From the NCBI GenBank assembly GCA_051530055.1, contig CM121343.1, positions 6,386,001-6,450,000 of the forward strand: 64,000 bases of DNA, given 5' to 3'. The notes under the pieces are model-generated. The model was not told where the DNA came from. It did no database searches and worked only from the letters and a program-made list of their open reading frames with translations. This DNA is from Neoechinorhynchus agilis (Eukaryota; Acanthocephala). Position numbers and translations under genes: made by a program. The number at the start of each line of letters is the position of its first letter. Within the stretch, counting starts at the first letter, position 1. This document shows positions 35,553 to 47,099 of this stretch, piece by piece.

Positions 35553-35811
35553 ATAGTGAAACGTCGTTTGTTCGAATTTATTGGGACCGGACAATATTCG
35601 GTAATAGAGTTGGTTTTTTTGGGATAACCGAAAATTCAATGTGATTTGTTCTTAACATTCGAGCGGGAAATGGTTTAAGAAAGCAAAATTCGGCGGAGAA
35701 TTATATAATTTTAGCTTTATTGTTTTTCGCTGCGAGTTCTCTGATTCTCTTGAATAGGACGGGATTCTGGTCCGGATAATTTATGGTTCGGTTAATCGAC
35801 GTTCCACTATA
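35553..35811. mobile_element. MITE with pogo/Tigger-like terminal inverted repeats
   Basis: Left end TATAGTGAAACGTCGTTTG and right end (reverse complement) TATAGTGGAACGTCGATTA; the pairing continues to CCGGAC about 40 bp inside. The termini resemble the CAGTNGAACCTCGATTATCCG of pogo/Tigger transposons (Tc1/mariner superfamily), which duplicate a TA. About 260 bp, no coding capacity. The interior 35607-35783 is repeated in opposite orientation at 61748-61920. Confidence 0.7.
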
Positions 35812-36141
35812 TTTCGATTATGTTTGCTAGATTGTCCGGACGAACTCTTCGTGTTACGGGGTAGGAAATTCCACAAATACCGGCCAATTAAAAGCCGTCG
35901 CAATAAGCAAATTAAAAAGAATGAGGGATTTGGTAATGAGATAAGGAAATTAATTCTGGTTGAATTTTGCATACCGAAAAAGAAACATTTAATTCGTCAT
36001 TAAATTCGGAACAGTGAATTATCTACTTTTGAATCGAACTTCCAATTTGTTTTGTGAAAATTGGCGCAAATAAAAACCAAATTTAGATGTAAAATATTAT
36101 TAATTCAAACAAATCAAAATAGTCCACTTCTTTAAAATAAG

Positions 36142-36149
36142 TGACGTCA
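36142..36149. promoter_or_regulatory. CRE palindrome TGACGTCA
   Basis: Perfect site about 0.46 kb upstream of the RNA ligase start codon. Confidence 0.3.
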
Positions 36150-36603
36150 TTATCAAATCTCTCCTAAGGAATTTAGTTCCCTACCCGTCGTGTGTATCTC
36201 GGATCAATATTAAAAAGCGGGACGAGTTCGTCCAGACTTCATGCAAAGTTGAATTTTTATAATTTTGTCCGTTGGATCTATGGGATTAATTATATTTTAG
36301 TAGTCTAGCAATCTACTACATCCATTCCAAAATTGCACTGTCAGATTTTACTCAAAATTGGCAAATCAGCAGTTTTCGGCAATATGGGTTGGAGACCTTA
36401 ATTTGTGGAATTAGCAATCGATTGAGGACTGATGCAATTTATGACTAATGAGAACTTTAATTGTTGAAATATTTTTAAAATGTTATCATTTTGTACGATC
36501 GATTACCGAAATCGTGATTTAAATTTTGTTGATAAACAGCACGGAGAATGCATGTTGATGTCTTCGATTTTACGACCTATCAAATCGAAAGCCGCTGTCT
36601 TAC

Positions 36604-38867
36604 ATGGCGCCGTCTCTGAACCGTAGGGAATTCATAGCCAGCGGCGATATTGATGCAATCGAGCTGATTACAAGGGTTAATCTCTTTAATACACTAAATC
36701 AACTGGTAATAGTTAAGAAGGACGGAGTGAACAAAGTTGTAGTTGTGCAAAATAGCCAAGATGATTTTTTCTTGGTTTCTTTAGCACGAAATTTAAATCG
36801 TATCCTGTATTCAAGATGAAACTATTATTTTCCAGTCTAAATTGGGATGATACTGTAAGTGCTTCATTTGAATTGTTGAAAGCCTATGATGCCAGTACTG
36901 ACCCCAAGAGTGTCGTGGATTGCTTAGAAGAGTGTTACCGATATGCCACGGAACGCAATCGATCAGCCAGTTTCTTGATGAAGTTCTATCAATCCAAAAG
37001 TAAATTGGCAGTGAGATATCTTCCCGTTAACTTAAAGACGGTTATCGGTGAGGCGCGATAAATTCTTTTAGTATTTAAAAGTCGCTTATAATTCGATCTT
37101 AATTTATTTCTAAAGCTAGAATATTCGGTCGCAGGAAAAAGTTTGCGATAAGCATTTTGATTATATTTTTACAGCAATAAAAATCGTTAGAATTACTTTA
37201 CACGTAGGGAGAATATACATCGCACAAAAATCAATCTATACTTGATGACAATTTCTCTTCTATAGCTTTTGATTCTTAGGTAAATACAAACATTGAACTG
37301 ATTTTTTCCCAGAAGTTTTCTCCGACATTTTCACTTGAAAGTATAAAACTTAATGGATACTGGAGCCCTACTAATCAGCCATTGCTGATGTGTTTTTGAC
37401 TCAAGGTTTTACTGCCGGGTGCTCTTCCTGACGTCAACCCTCCCCAATTGTCCGGGCTTAGGACCGGCACGGAGTCACCCCGATGGCTAATCATAGATAT
37501 GTCTTATTGATTTGATTTACAATTATCACGAAGTCGTCGTCATCATAAAATGGTGAAATAACTTTAATTACGTTTTGGTGTACAAATTCATTTTAGGCCA
37601 TCTTATAAGCTGTTTTCAATTAATCAATACCCTCGTCAAATATGGACCGATATACGTTTAATTAATTGGTGACGGTCATGGTGTACTCATTGATGTAAAG
37701 CTAAAAGGTTCAGGGCCTGACGAAAGGTTATTTGATGCTGATATAGAACTCCGGAATTATGTTGCACGGGGATTGACGTTAGTTAAATGGAACTCTAATC
37801 CAGACGAAGTTGAATGGGCACTTCATGGAATGTACAAATTTACTGGCGGTGCCGACGATGACGATGACAGTGAGAAATCACATTATAAGTCATCATCTGA
37901 TAATTGGAGAAAGTACTTTATTGACCAGAATTTTGAAGTCAATACTCGGCATGTTGCCTTTACCGAAAAACAAAACGGCGAAGCTGTCCACTTGTCAGTT
38001 ATTGAAAACTTGGCTAATGTGTACGTCGTCGTCGGTTCAAAAAACAATCACTTTAGCGTTCAACTGAACGGTGAAGATTTGGTAGAGCAATTAACGGAAG
38101 CTGCGAAAGAGCCACGATTAGTAATGGCAAGAGCATTCGCCATTCCTCTCCTGGAAGATCTATCCTTGAACGAAAGGACAAATTTGTTTCTAAATTTCCT
38201 TCTACACACTCGGCTAACGGCAATTTTCGAATTTCTGCGTCCTTCACACGAGCATGTAGTGGAATTTTGCCATCTACCCAAACCTTCGTTTATGCTTATC
38301 GCATTTTCTGGTCCACCGAGGCTAATTGATGAAAAGCCAATAATCGACTCTCTTTTGCCACTTCCCGTACACATCTCGAATATATTGGCCCGCTGTGTGT
38401 TTAATCTAAACGCTACTGCAATTGAACGGATCGCGACGCCAATGGGGATCTCAAATGAAGATTATCGGGGAAAATTCGATCATATTGCCAACAAGGTCCG
38501 TACCGAGGGTGATGTTATCTACTACATGGATGAAAGCTTTAAAACGCTTGGAATTCTAAAGAAAAAGACTATTTGGTACATTGTTTTAAGAGCTTTACGA
38601 GAGAAAACAAAGTCTATTAAGAGATTGGGATCAGTGGGTGCAGTAAATGCGATGAAGACGAGGATAAAGGACATTGCTATTTGGCAAAAGCTTACTGATC
38701 AACAGCAATCGTCATTTTCTCAAGTCGCCTGTGATTTCCTCGCTTGGTATTCAGCATCAGAAGTGACATTTAGTATGGAAGGTCAATTTCCCCGCGCTTG
38801 GTCCTTATTTATCACTCAAACGGGCGTGAATGTTGATGCATTGTTCAATGATAGAAATGAGAGATAA
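36604..38867 (+). CDS. RNA ligase-like nucleotidyltransferase
   Basis: Four exons join in phase: 36604-36806, 36836-37047, 37597-37655 and 37701-38867, about 546 residues. Introns are 29, 549 and 45 nt. The C-terminal half shows the motifs of covalent nucleotidyltransferases in RNA-ligase order: motif I EKQNGE with the putative adenylated Lys248; motif Ia VVVGSKN (Lys272); motif III IFEFLRPSHEHVVEF (around 334-348) with following PSFMLIAFSG; motif IV EGDVIYYMD (Glu427); motif V LGILKKKTIWYIVLRALRE (Lys445-447). Such enzymes seal RNA 3'-OH/5'-phosphate ends via an AMP intermediate. The N-terminal ~180 residues are not recognised; an acidic tract (GGADDDDDSE) precedes the core. It is not human RLIG1-like in sequence and reminds me more of T4 Rnl1/viral-type ligases found sporadically in eukaryotes. 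Intron 2 contains a LINE tail. Substrate and pathway are unknown. Confidence 0.75.
37395..37492 (-). mobile_element. Non-LTR retrotransposon 3' tail, minus orientation
   Basis: On the minus strand: GGGTGACTCCGTGCCGGTCC, then AAGCCCGGACAATTGGGGAG, then GTCAGGAAGAGCACCCGGC. This motif is familiar from the 3' tail of RTE-like LINEs and related short elements across animals. It sits in intron 2 of the RNA ligase gene. Confidence 0.55.
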
Positions 38868-39499
38868 ATTTTAATTTGTTTACTTGTATGCTTCTTATAT
38901 CGTGAATTATCAAAGAAGATGATCTTAAAGGATTTTCGGATATTTGGTAAGTAGGCTTGATGCTTTCAATCATTGCCTTAAAGAACTAGCGCAATTTAGG
39001 TTATTATACAACTCGGATCAAGATCAACGTTCCGGAAAAATCTGTAAATAATTTAGTCCCATTCAATGTCGAAACCTAAGGCATTTCTACTCAATTGACC
39101 AGATTACACTTTAGGACGTTTGTTCCATCGGACATTGCTTTTAACATGGATGAATTCTTAATTCATTATCAAAAAATAGAGATTAATTTAAAGGCAGATT
39201 ACAGGCTGAAACCTAGGATAATGCCGCCGTGACCTACCTTTTAGACCTTAAGAAACGGATGAAATATTGAGATCAATAAATCAGTCTCTATTTTTCTTAA
39301 AGTCGATCCGAACCGTTCTGCCTCTTAATTGGCGTTCAGACAAATCACATTACAAGACAATATTATCCGAAAATTTTGGAAATGTGGTCAACCTTCGTAT
39401 TTACGATATGTTGATTTGACAAGACTTTCTTTACGGTTTTTGTCACAAAGAATTTTTAATAATTGGAGTTTTTCAACTCCATTTGTTTTTTGACAGCGA
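38868..39499. other. Intergenic, no gene
   Basis: 3' flank of the RNA ligase gene. Contains a stray copy of the AAATATTGAGATCAATAAATC core near 39263. Confidence 0.35.
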
Positions 39500-40200
39500 A
39501 ACATATTTATCCTCCATTGCCACAAGGATGCATTCCCTTTCTGAGTCGCTGATTCTCTGATAAAAATTGTTTTCCAATCTTGGTTAACAATTCTGCGGTG
39601 CTTGGTTCGGCGCCACCAATTGTCTCAATAGAAGAGAGGTTGGAAAATATAGAGGGATTGTACTTCTCCCCTTTTTCGCCAATTCACCGGCTCCTGAAAC
39701 TGCAAGGGAAAAGTTGCTCTGAGCATTCGTATTCGGACAAATGAAATCCCAATGAGACGGCCTCTTTCCAATGGAGCTGTTGATGTGCCGTCCGGTCTTT
39801 TTCGTTCATTTCTACTCAAACCGTCCGGCTCGAGAAGAGATGGAATTTTGTGGATGCATCCAGCATTCCCTTTCCGAATTGCTGATTCTCACCTTGGTTC
39901 AAAAATTATGCGGTGCATGGTTCGACGGCATCAATTGTATCCATAGCGAGAGAGGTTGGAAAGTGTGGAGGGACAGATCGAGGAATTTTTATTTCTTAAC
40001 TTTTCTGTGCCATTTTCGCCAATTCACCGGCTCCTGAAACTGCAAGGGAAAAGTTGCTCTTAGCATTCGTATTCGGACAAATGAAATCCCAATGAGACGG
40101 CCTGCCGTCCGGTCTTTTTCGTTCATCTCTACTCAAACCGTCCGGCTCGAGAAGAGATGGAATTTCGTTGCCATTGCCCCAATGTTTTAGAGCATTCGCC
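39500..40200. repeat. ~370-bp imperfect tandem duplication
   Basis: Block 39671-39845 (TTTTTCGCCAATTCACCGGC ... CTCGAGAAGAGATGGAATTT) recurs at 40012-40165, and TGCATTCCCTTTCTGAGTCG at 39529 recurs diverged near 39866. Two to three diverged units are present. The composition is richer in GC than the flanks. No coding capacity is convincing. Confidence 0.65.
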
Positions 40201-41300
40201 ATGCTGTGGCTCGTTTTGTGGCAACCGAGTCCGTGGATTCCGGTGCTGTCCGTCTTGGCAACTCACTTTCATGTCGCTAGGATTGAGCAAGCCACGAATA
40301 AGCCTAATGTTCAAGCGAGACCAAATGAGCGGTCATCCATTTTAGTATCAAAGAACCGGATTAGTAAATCATTAAGAAAACCACTGGACAATTTGGTTGC
40401 GGCCGCGAGTAGGTGTGCTCGTTCTATGGGGTTAGCACAAGAGTCAAGGAGGTCTCGGAATTTCTTCTCAAACCATGGATCTGATCAGAAAACAAAAATT
40501 TTTGAATGTTAATTAGAATTTTCCAAATTTCACGGTAAATCTCTTTTAAAAGTGAACTATGAATTTAAATAGTTCTGTTTCACAGTTCAAAGAATCCCCT
40601 TCCGCATTTTAAAGCACTTATTTTTTCAAGTCCACAGCGTGATTTCAGTCGTTGTCAATGATTTGGCGCTCTTCGTTGGTTTTTTTGGATTCTAGTTGAT
40701 GTTTAACTATTTGCTCAAAAGCTTGCATCCATTTCGGTTTCGAGGACGTTTTATCAAAGAGCGGGCCTGAATCGTGACCGATGAAGGCAATTCGCAGTTT
40801 AGATATTGTTTTAGCGAATTCTGCAGTCTAAATACTGGTTCAGTACTGTCCACCCAGAGTCAGCAATTTAGACTTTAATCTAGGGCATTTTACTTTTTTG
40901 ATGGCTGAACATTGCCATCCAGCGTTATGAGCTACAGGTAGATAATTCGGTATTTGGGGAGTGCGCTTGCCTCGCAGTGCGTTGAATTGCTCAAGATACT
41001 GTGGGGCAACGCGAGGAGGACTCAAATCACACGCTCTTCTATTTTTGCGCTTCTTTCCTTGTTTGAGTAAACGTAAACCATAGCGGTTCTCCGACCCGCA
41101 CCGGTCGGACAATGGTACTCGCGAAGGCTGATCCGGCATCCCTGATTTTCCCTTAATCAAAATCTACGGTCTCACAAGGTCAGATCGGACGATTATTAGA
41201 CACGGAAGAAAGCTAAAGCGATTCGTTGATTTCAAAGTATCGTAATCGTCTTGTTTTAAGTGTTCATAATCATGAAGGAGACATGTTTTATTGAATCGCT
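40201..41300. other. Region without a supported gene
   Basis: Frames of 106-114 codons occur at 40168-40512 (plus) and 40840-41160 (minus); neither resembles a known protein. The minus one has many Arg/Lys/Pro and may be transposon debris, given the LINE relic that follows. Confidence 0.3.
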
Positions 41301-41419
41301 TACTTGAGGAACACAACAGAGATCACATGAGCACAACACTCGTAATCCCAATTCACTTTCTTCCCGTGGCGGGAGGGCAAATGCCTTCTCTGGGACGCCA
41401 CGTGTGTGGATACCCTCGC

Positions 41420-41690
41420 AACCAGCAGCATCCCCTAGGTGCCGCCAGTGCAGCGGAAGGGAGGAAAATACGGAAATATCTTCACTTATTTTGTCCCCTT
41501 TGGGGTAGAGACGTATGGAGCGCTCGGCACTCTGCTCCAGGATCTCTCGAAGAAATTGAGAACCGGAGACTCAAGAGCAGGCGTATTCCTTCGACAAAAT
41601 ATCTCCCTCGCAGTACAACGGGACAATGCTGCCAGCGTGATAGAGACAGCCGAGGATGGAGATAAGCTGGAATTCGGCGGGAGGTGGTGA
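41420..41690 (+). mobile_element. LINE C-terminal domain relic
   Basis: Reads RKGGKYGNIFTYFVPFGVET then YGALGTLLQDLSKKLRTGDS and RAGVFLRQNISLAVQRDNAA, the VPFAVETLG...FL-QRIS-AIQRGN pattern I associate with the C-terminus of a LINE-type reverse transcriptase protein. The 83-codon frame is intact and ends in KLEFGGRW. Related debris lies at 27.3, 30.6 and 47.2 kb and the RT core of a similar element is at the right edge. Confidence 0.55.
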
Positions 41691-42078
41691 GTGTGCTTCA
41701 AACAGATTTTTTGAATTGTTAAAAATATATTATGTTTTTCTTTTTTATAGCGAATTATCAAATAATGGATTTATTTGATAATTTTCGGCCAGTTTTAACA
41801 ATTCAATTTTTCTTCGAAGTGAGTTTTACCGCCATAACCTTTTTTGATCCCATGAAATAAAGAATGAATCTAACAAGTTCACTCATGCGAGAAAAGCTTG
41901 AATGTTGCATTGTATGAAATTTGAACTACATGGACGTGGAATTAGCACTTTAATTAGTGAAGAGACTCGGCTCAAACTCCTCACCCCAAAGCACGCACAC
42001 AACACTCATTTAAGAATAAATCTCGTGTCCTTTCTCGATCAAAAACGACGATTTCCTCTTCATTGGTGCTCTAAACCT

Positions 42079-42659
42079 TTACCGATTATAACCTCCTATA
42101 TCTACGCGGCATATCGGACACGTCCAATGTTGATTGACAACGACCCACTTGTGAAGGCAATGAGTATGGAAACAATGACGGCACGCCTTTAAGGTGGCCA
42201 CCGAAGAGTGCTCATTGATGCTAACAAGGCTACTTAAGCAAATTGAACAATTCTCAAGTTCATATCCGCTTGGAGGAAAACGAGAACGGTCGCAAATGCG
42301 CTGAAACCTAGATATCCGAGTTCCTGAAGTACGCATCGGATAACGTCTATGATTTAGCTCGTTTCTACGAAAATGAACCGGTTGAGCATGACGAGGTTGT
42401 CTGTGGCTAGCACTCACAGTTGAACGTCTTTCATTACCACGGACATTGCGAACAGATTGAGGTGCGTCTACTAAACCTTCAATCAAACCAGCGTAGCTCT
42501 CAGTATTCTCATTAGACACTAAGCCAACCACTCCAGTTAATCGCAGATATTCCTAACTGTATAAGATAGTTAGAAGGAACTGCTAACTAATGTCTCAGGG
42601 CCTGAAGGCAAGATGGGACTTGAACCTCGTTGTAATGAATTTCCGGGCGAATTCGACAT
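42079..42659 (-). CDS. RING-H2 zinc-finger protein, probable E3 ubiquitin ligase
   Basis: Two exons (42659-42588 and 42552-42079) flank a 35-nt intron (GTTAGC..GTTAG) and give 181 residues. The N-terminal half is rich in Arg/Ser/Asn (RNVRGNERRSTVSASHRQPR) with no membrane segment. The C-terminus is a RING-H2 finger: CSICLSSL, then ACRHCFHTHCLHKW, then CPICRVDIGG, with all eight ligand positions present. RING-H2 domains recruit E2 enzymes. The start was chosen as the first ATG (MSNSPGNSLQRGSS), which splices in phase to EYLRLTG. The finger is at the extreme C-terminus, as in many small soluble RING-H2 proteins; no orthologue can be named. Confidence 0.75.
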
Positions 42660-43410
42660 CTGAAGACCCAGACTTTAAAGGGTAAAATCAAACTGTTTCC
42701 AGATTGGTTTTTAGCTCCAAAAAATATACAAATAACAACCTTTTCCGAGTTTTCAGCTCTCAACGAATATTCCTTTGATACGTATAAATCACCATAACGC
42801 TGTGTAGCTCCTAATTAAGTTCCATCCAACGGATTCTAATGATATCAAGCATTTTTGATTGGACAGTCACACTTTGGAATTCTAAACTGGTTTTGTTCTT
42901 CGAATTCATGGCCACGAAATCTTTCATGGAATTTGAAGAATACCAAATATAAGATGCGAAAGCTAGATTTAATATATATTCTTTAAAGTCTTCAGCTCCG
43001 TCAACGGGTGCGCGGCTATCTAGTCCACAAAATAACCCTACGATGGTTGTATTTTAGATGACAAACCTTGATAATTTCGAAATTATCCGACGAAATATCG
43101 GAAATCTCAACGAATCGCAATCGCGATACAGCCAGGGAACGCTGCCAGTATACTGGCAACGTCGGGATGTTTACAGGAATGAAAAGCGAAATAGTTTCAC
43201 CAAAAAATAGAATAAATCGATTGTTCATTAAAAAAAATTTAAATCCGGGGTGTTTTAGTTAAAACTTCGTAGCTACCAAAGATGAAATTTCTCTAAAATA
43301 ATTTTTAAATCAAGAACGAAAAAACGTGCAGAACAGCTTACCTTAATATTCTTATCGCGAATATTCAATATTAAATCGACATTAGAAGTATATATTTTGT
43401 TTCGTGTTAT
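42660..43410. other. Intergenic, no gene
   Basis: AT-rich upstream flank of the RING gene. GACGAAATATCGGAAATC at 43089 recalls the motif of the AlaRS intron array. Confidence 0.35.
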
Positions 43411-43516
43411 AGAGATTAATTTATTTCACAATATTTCGTCAAATTCCTCAGCAAATAATATCAAATACGACGAAACGGACGAAATATTGTGAAAGGAAAT
43501 TAATAAATTAATCTCT
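43411..43516. repeat. Long imperfect palindrome
   Basis: Arms AGAGATTAATTTATTTCACA..ATTTCGTC (43411-43440) and GACGAAATATTGTGAAAG..TTAATCTCT (43479-43516) are inverted copies with one ~8-nt gap, around a ~38-nt loop. Confidence 0.85.
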
Positions 43517-43819
43517 ACATCGCCAAATCTACTATGCGGGATCTTTAATTTTCAACACTTGATAGATATGTCCAAATTTAAAATCGCAGGATGCTCAACG
43601 TCATTCCAGGAAACTAAACCTTCAATTTTTTACAGTTTTTAATATGCATAAATTCCGAAATCATTCCAGGATTAAAATCTAGCACATTGCTGTTTATGAA
43701 AATGCATAAACCCAGCCTAAATGTTTGGAGAGACAATTCAATTAAAAAAAAGGATATTCAATTGTTTTACAAATAAACCAATTTCATTAAATAACAGGAC
43801 GGCAACATTCGTCTAACAA

Positions 43820-44025
43820 CACTAAGTTTTTCCCTTAATCGTTGATGGAAAATCTTTCGGGAAGATAGAGTTGAAATTGCCGTGATGATAGTCCCGGATA
43901 AAACGCATTTTATTAAATTGAAATATTTTGCGAGGGAGTCTCGCCCCATCAATCATTGTTTGTAAGCTTTTGCGATGTTTTGATCTAATAAAATACGTTT
44001 TGGCATTATCATCACCTTTCAAATA
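43820..44025 (-). repeat. Diverged relic of the 348-bp hairpin repeat
   Basis: Minus-strand GATGGGGCGAGACTCCCTCG, then AAAATATTTCAATTTAATAA, parallels plus-strand GATGAGGCGAGGTTTTCTCT and CGAAATATTTCAAAATAATA of the array that starts 0.3 kb away. A 66-codon frame is open but has no known motif. Confidence 0.5.
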
Positions 44026-44279
44026 TAGTTAAAATCAGTTAAGCTTTGGACTCTCTTTTATAAGATTATTTGTGTTTTCATTGTTCCATCTTTGCAGCTC
44101 ATAAACGTAAAGTTTTAAGGTTGTTGTTTTGTGCTCTTTCCGCCAAATCGATTCGTGCGAGAAATTGAAGAATGAAAAATGCTGGGGCGACGAGTGTTTT
44201 AAATGTGAGAGAAATGCGTGGTAGAAATTAAGAAGGCAGAGAATGAATTCGCTCGGAATACTTTTGAAATATTGGAACG

Positions 44280-46580
44280 CGGGATGAGGCGAGGTTTTCT
44301 CTTTCGAAATATTTCAAAATAATAAAAGAGTATTGAATTGGGATTCATCACCAGTGTCCATTTTCGGAAACAAAACTTGATTCAAATCATGAAGCCCGGA
44401 AATCAAGTAGTATTTTACAATATTTTGAACATGCAGTTGAACAAACTGATCTTTACTACTGTCGCAAAGATGGCGAAAGCGTGAGAATAAAGATTTTCTT
44501 ATTGGACGGCGGTGAACATATTCCCAGTTCAAGATTCTTTTACTGTTATGAAATATTTCGAAAGAAACCTCATCCGGTCATTGCTTGTCGAGTTCAAATA
44601 GTAAGAAACTTACAAGCAATGACCCGGATGAGGCGAGGTTTTCTCTTTCGAAATATTTCAAAATAATAAAAGAATATTCAATCGGGATTATCACCAGTGT
44701 CCATTTTCGGAAACAAAACTTGATTCAAATCATGAAGCCCGGAAATCAAGTAGTATTTTACAATATTTTGAACATGCAGTTGAACAAACTGATCTTTACT
44801 ATGTCGCAAAGATGGCGAAAGCGTGAGAATAAAGATTTTCTTATTGGACGGCGGTGAACATATTCCCAGTTCAAGATTCTTTTACTGTTATGAAATATTT
44901 CGAAGAGAAACCTCATCCGGGTCATTGCTTGTCGAGTTCAAATAGTAAGAAACTTACAAGCAATGACCCGGATGAGGCGAGGTTTTCTCTTTCGAAATAT
45001 TTCAAGATAATAAAAGAATATTCAATGGGATTAATCACCAGTGTCCATTTTCGGAAACAAAACTTGATTCAAATCATGAAGCCCGGAAATCAAGTAGTAT
45101 TTTACAATATTTTGAACATGCAGTTGAACAAACTGATCTTTACTACTGTCGCAAAGATGGCGAAAGCGTGAGAATAAAGATTTTCTTATTGGACGGCGGT
45201 GAACATATTCCCAGTTCAAGATTCTTTTACTGTTATGAAATATTTCGAAAGAGGAAACCTCATCCGGGTCATTGCTTGTCGAGTTCAAATAGTAAGAAAC
45301 TTACAAGCAATGACCCGGATGAGGCGAGGTTTTCTCTTTCGAAATATTTCAAGATAATAAAAGAATATTGAATTGGGATTAATCACCAGTGTCCATTTTC
45401 GGAAACAAAACTTGATTCAAATCATGAAGCCCGGAAATCAAGTAGTATTTTACAATATTTTGAACATGCAGTTGAACAAACTGATCTTTACTACTGTCGC
45501 AAAGATGGCGAAAGCGTGAGAATAAAGATTTTCTTATTGGACGGCGGTGAACATATTCCCAGTTCAAGATTCTTTTACTGTTATGAAATATTTCGAATGA
45601 GGAAACCTCATCCGGGTCATTGCTTGTCGAGTTCAAATAGTAAGAAACTTACAAGCAATGACCCGGATGAGGCGAGGTTTTCTCTTTCGAAATATTTCAA
45701 GATAATAAAAGAATATTGAATTGGGATTAATCACCAGTGTCCATTTTCGGAAACAAAACTTGATTCAAATCATGAAGCCCGGAAATCAAGTAGTATTTTA
45801 CAATATTTTGAACATGCAGTTGAACAAACTGATCTTTACTACTGTCGCAAAGATGGCGAAAGCGTGAGAATAAAGATTTTCTTATTGGACGGCGGTGAAC
45901 ATATTCCCAGTTCAAGATTCTTTTACTGTTATGAAATATTTCGAAAGAGGAAACCTCATCCGGGTCATTGCTTGTCGAGTTCAAATAGTAAGAAACTTAC
46001 AAGCAATGACCCGGATGAGGCGAGGTTTTCTCTTTCGAAATATTTCAAAATAATAAAAGAATATTCAATCGGGATTAATCACCAGTGTCCATTTTCGGAA
46101 ACAAAACTTGATTCAAATCATGAAGCCCGGAAATCAAGTAGTATTTTACAATATTTTGAACATGCAGTTGAACAAACTGATCTTTACTACTGTCGCAAAG
46201 ATGGCGAAAGCGTGAGAATAAAGATTTTCTTATTGGACGAACATATTCCCAGTTCAAGATTCTTTTACTGTTATGAAATATTTCGAAAGAGGAAACCTCA
46301 TCCGGGTCATTGCTTGTCGAGTTCAAATAGTAAGAAACTTACAAGCAATGACCCGGATGAGGCGAGGTTTTCTCTTTCGAAATATTTCAAGATAATAAAA
46401 GAATATTCAATCGGGATTAATCACCAGTGTCCATTTTCGGAAACAAAACTTGATTCAAATCATGAAGCCCGGAAATCAAGTAGTATTTTACAATATTTTG
46501 AACATGCAGTTGAACAAACTGATCTTTACTACTGTCGCAAAGATGGCGAAAGCGTGAGAATAAAGATTTTCTTAATCATT
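44280..46580. repeat. 348-bp tandem array; each unit a ~60-80-bp stem hairpin
   Basis: About 6.7 units with spacing 341-350 bp (landmark CCTCATCCGG at about 44571, 44912, 45259, 45607, 45955 and 46303). In each, GAAATATTTCGAAAGAGGAA and CCTCATCCGGGTCATTGCTT pair with AAGCAATGACCCGGATGAGG and TTCTCTTTCGAAATATTTC on the other side of a ~23-nt loop; weaker pairing extends the stem to about 80 bp. 348 is divisible by three and both strands stay open in each unit (plus frames up to 277 codons at 45864-46697, minus frames of 83-85 codons), which follows from the period and homogeneity rather than proving coding. Confidence 0.92.
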
Positions 46581-47099
46581 TCAATAGCTCGCCTAAATGT
46601 CAATTTAGGAAAACAAAACTTGATTAATTTTGCCGCTGGAAAAACCAGTAAGGCCAGTGATTTCAGAATAATGAATCTTCCCTTATATACTTTTTAATAA
46701 ATTCGGATAATTTAACGACTCGTTATAGATCGTAATATCACTTTCTCTATATTAAAGTTAAATTTACGGTTTTTGATGTCATCGATTTGGTTGATTCGCC
46801 TTCCAAAGTATTTAAACATTTCCATTTGCTATATTAGAAGATTTAAAACACTAAGAACGAGTTTAAAAGTGCAATAAAACATGAAAAGGCAATATTATTA
46901 TTTTTGTGTTCATATAATTATTAAAACCGAATGATTCCAATATATTTGATCGATCAAATATCCAATATGACGTTTTGATCGTATGATGACGTTGGATTTT
47001 AATCTTAACGACACGGCAGAAAGATAGATCGTCAGTCATTGAAATGTTTGAAGATTGAACTGTTCATATTGATTGTTTTATGGCGAAGAAATATTAAAA
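46581..47099. other. Flank of hairpin array
   Basis: 46577-46680 holds a further diverged piece (GGAAAACAAAACTTGATTAA) of the array unit. The rest is AT-rich with GATCGATCAAAT near 46950; no gene. Confidence 0.35.

Noticed and set aside
45864-46697. 277-residue protein encoded by the 348-bp array
   Set aside because: The period is divisible by three and the units are homogeneous, so both strands stay open automatically; the predicted peptide is just the repeat and has no domain.
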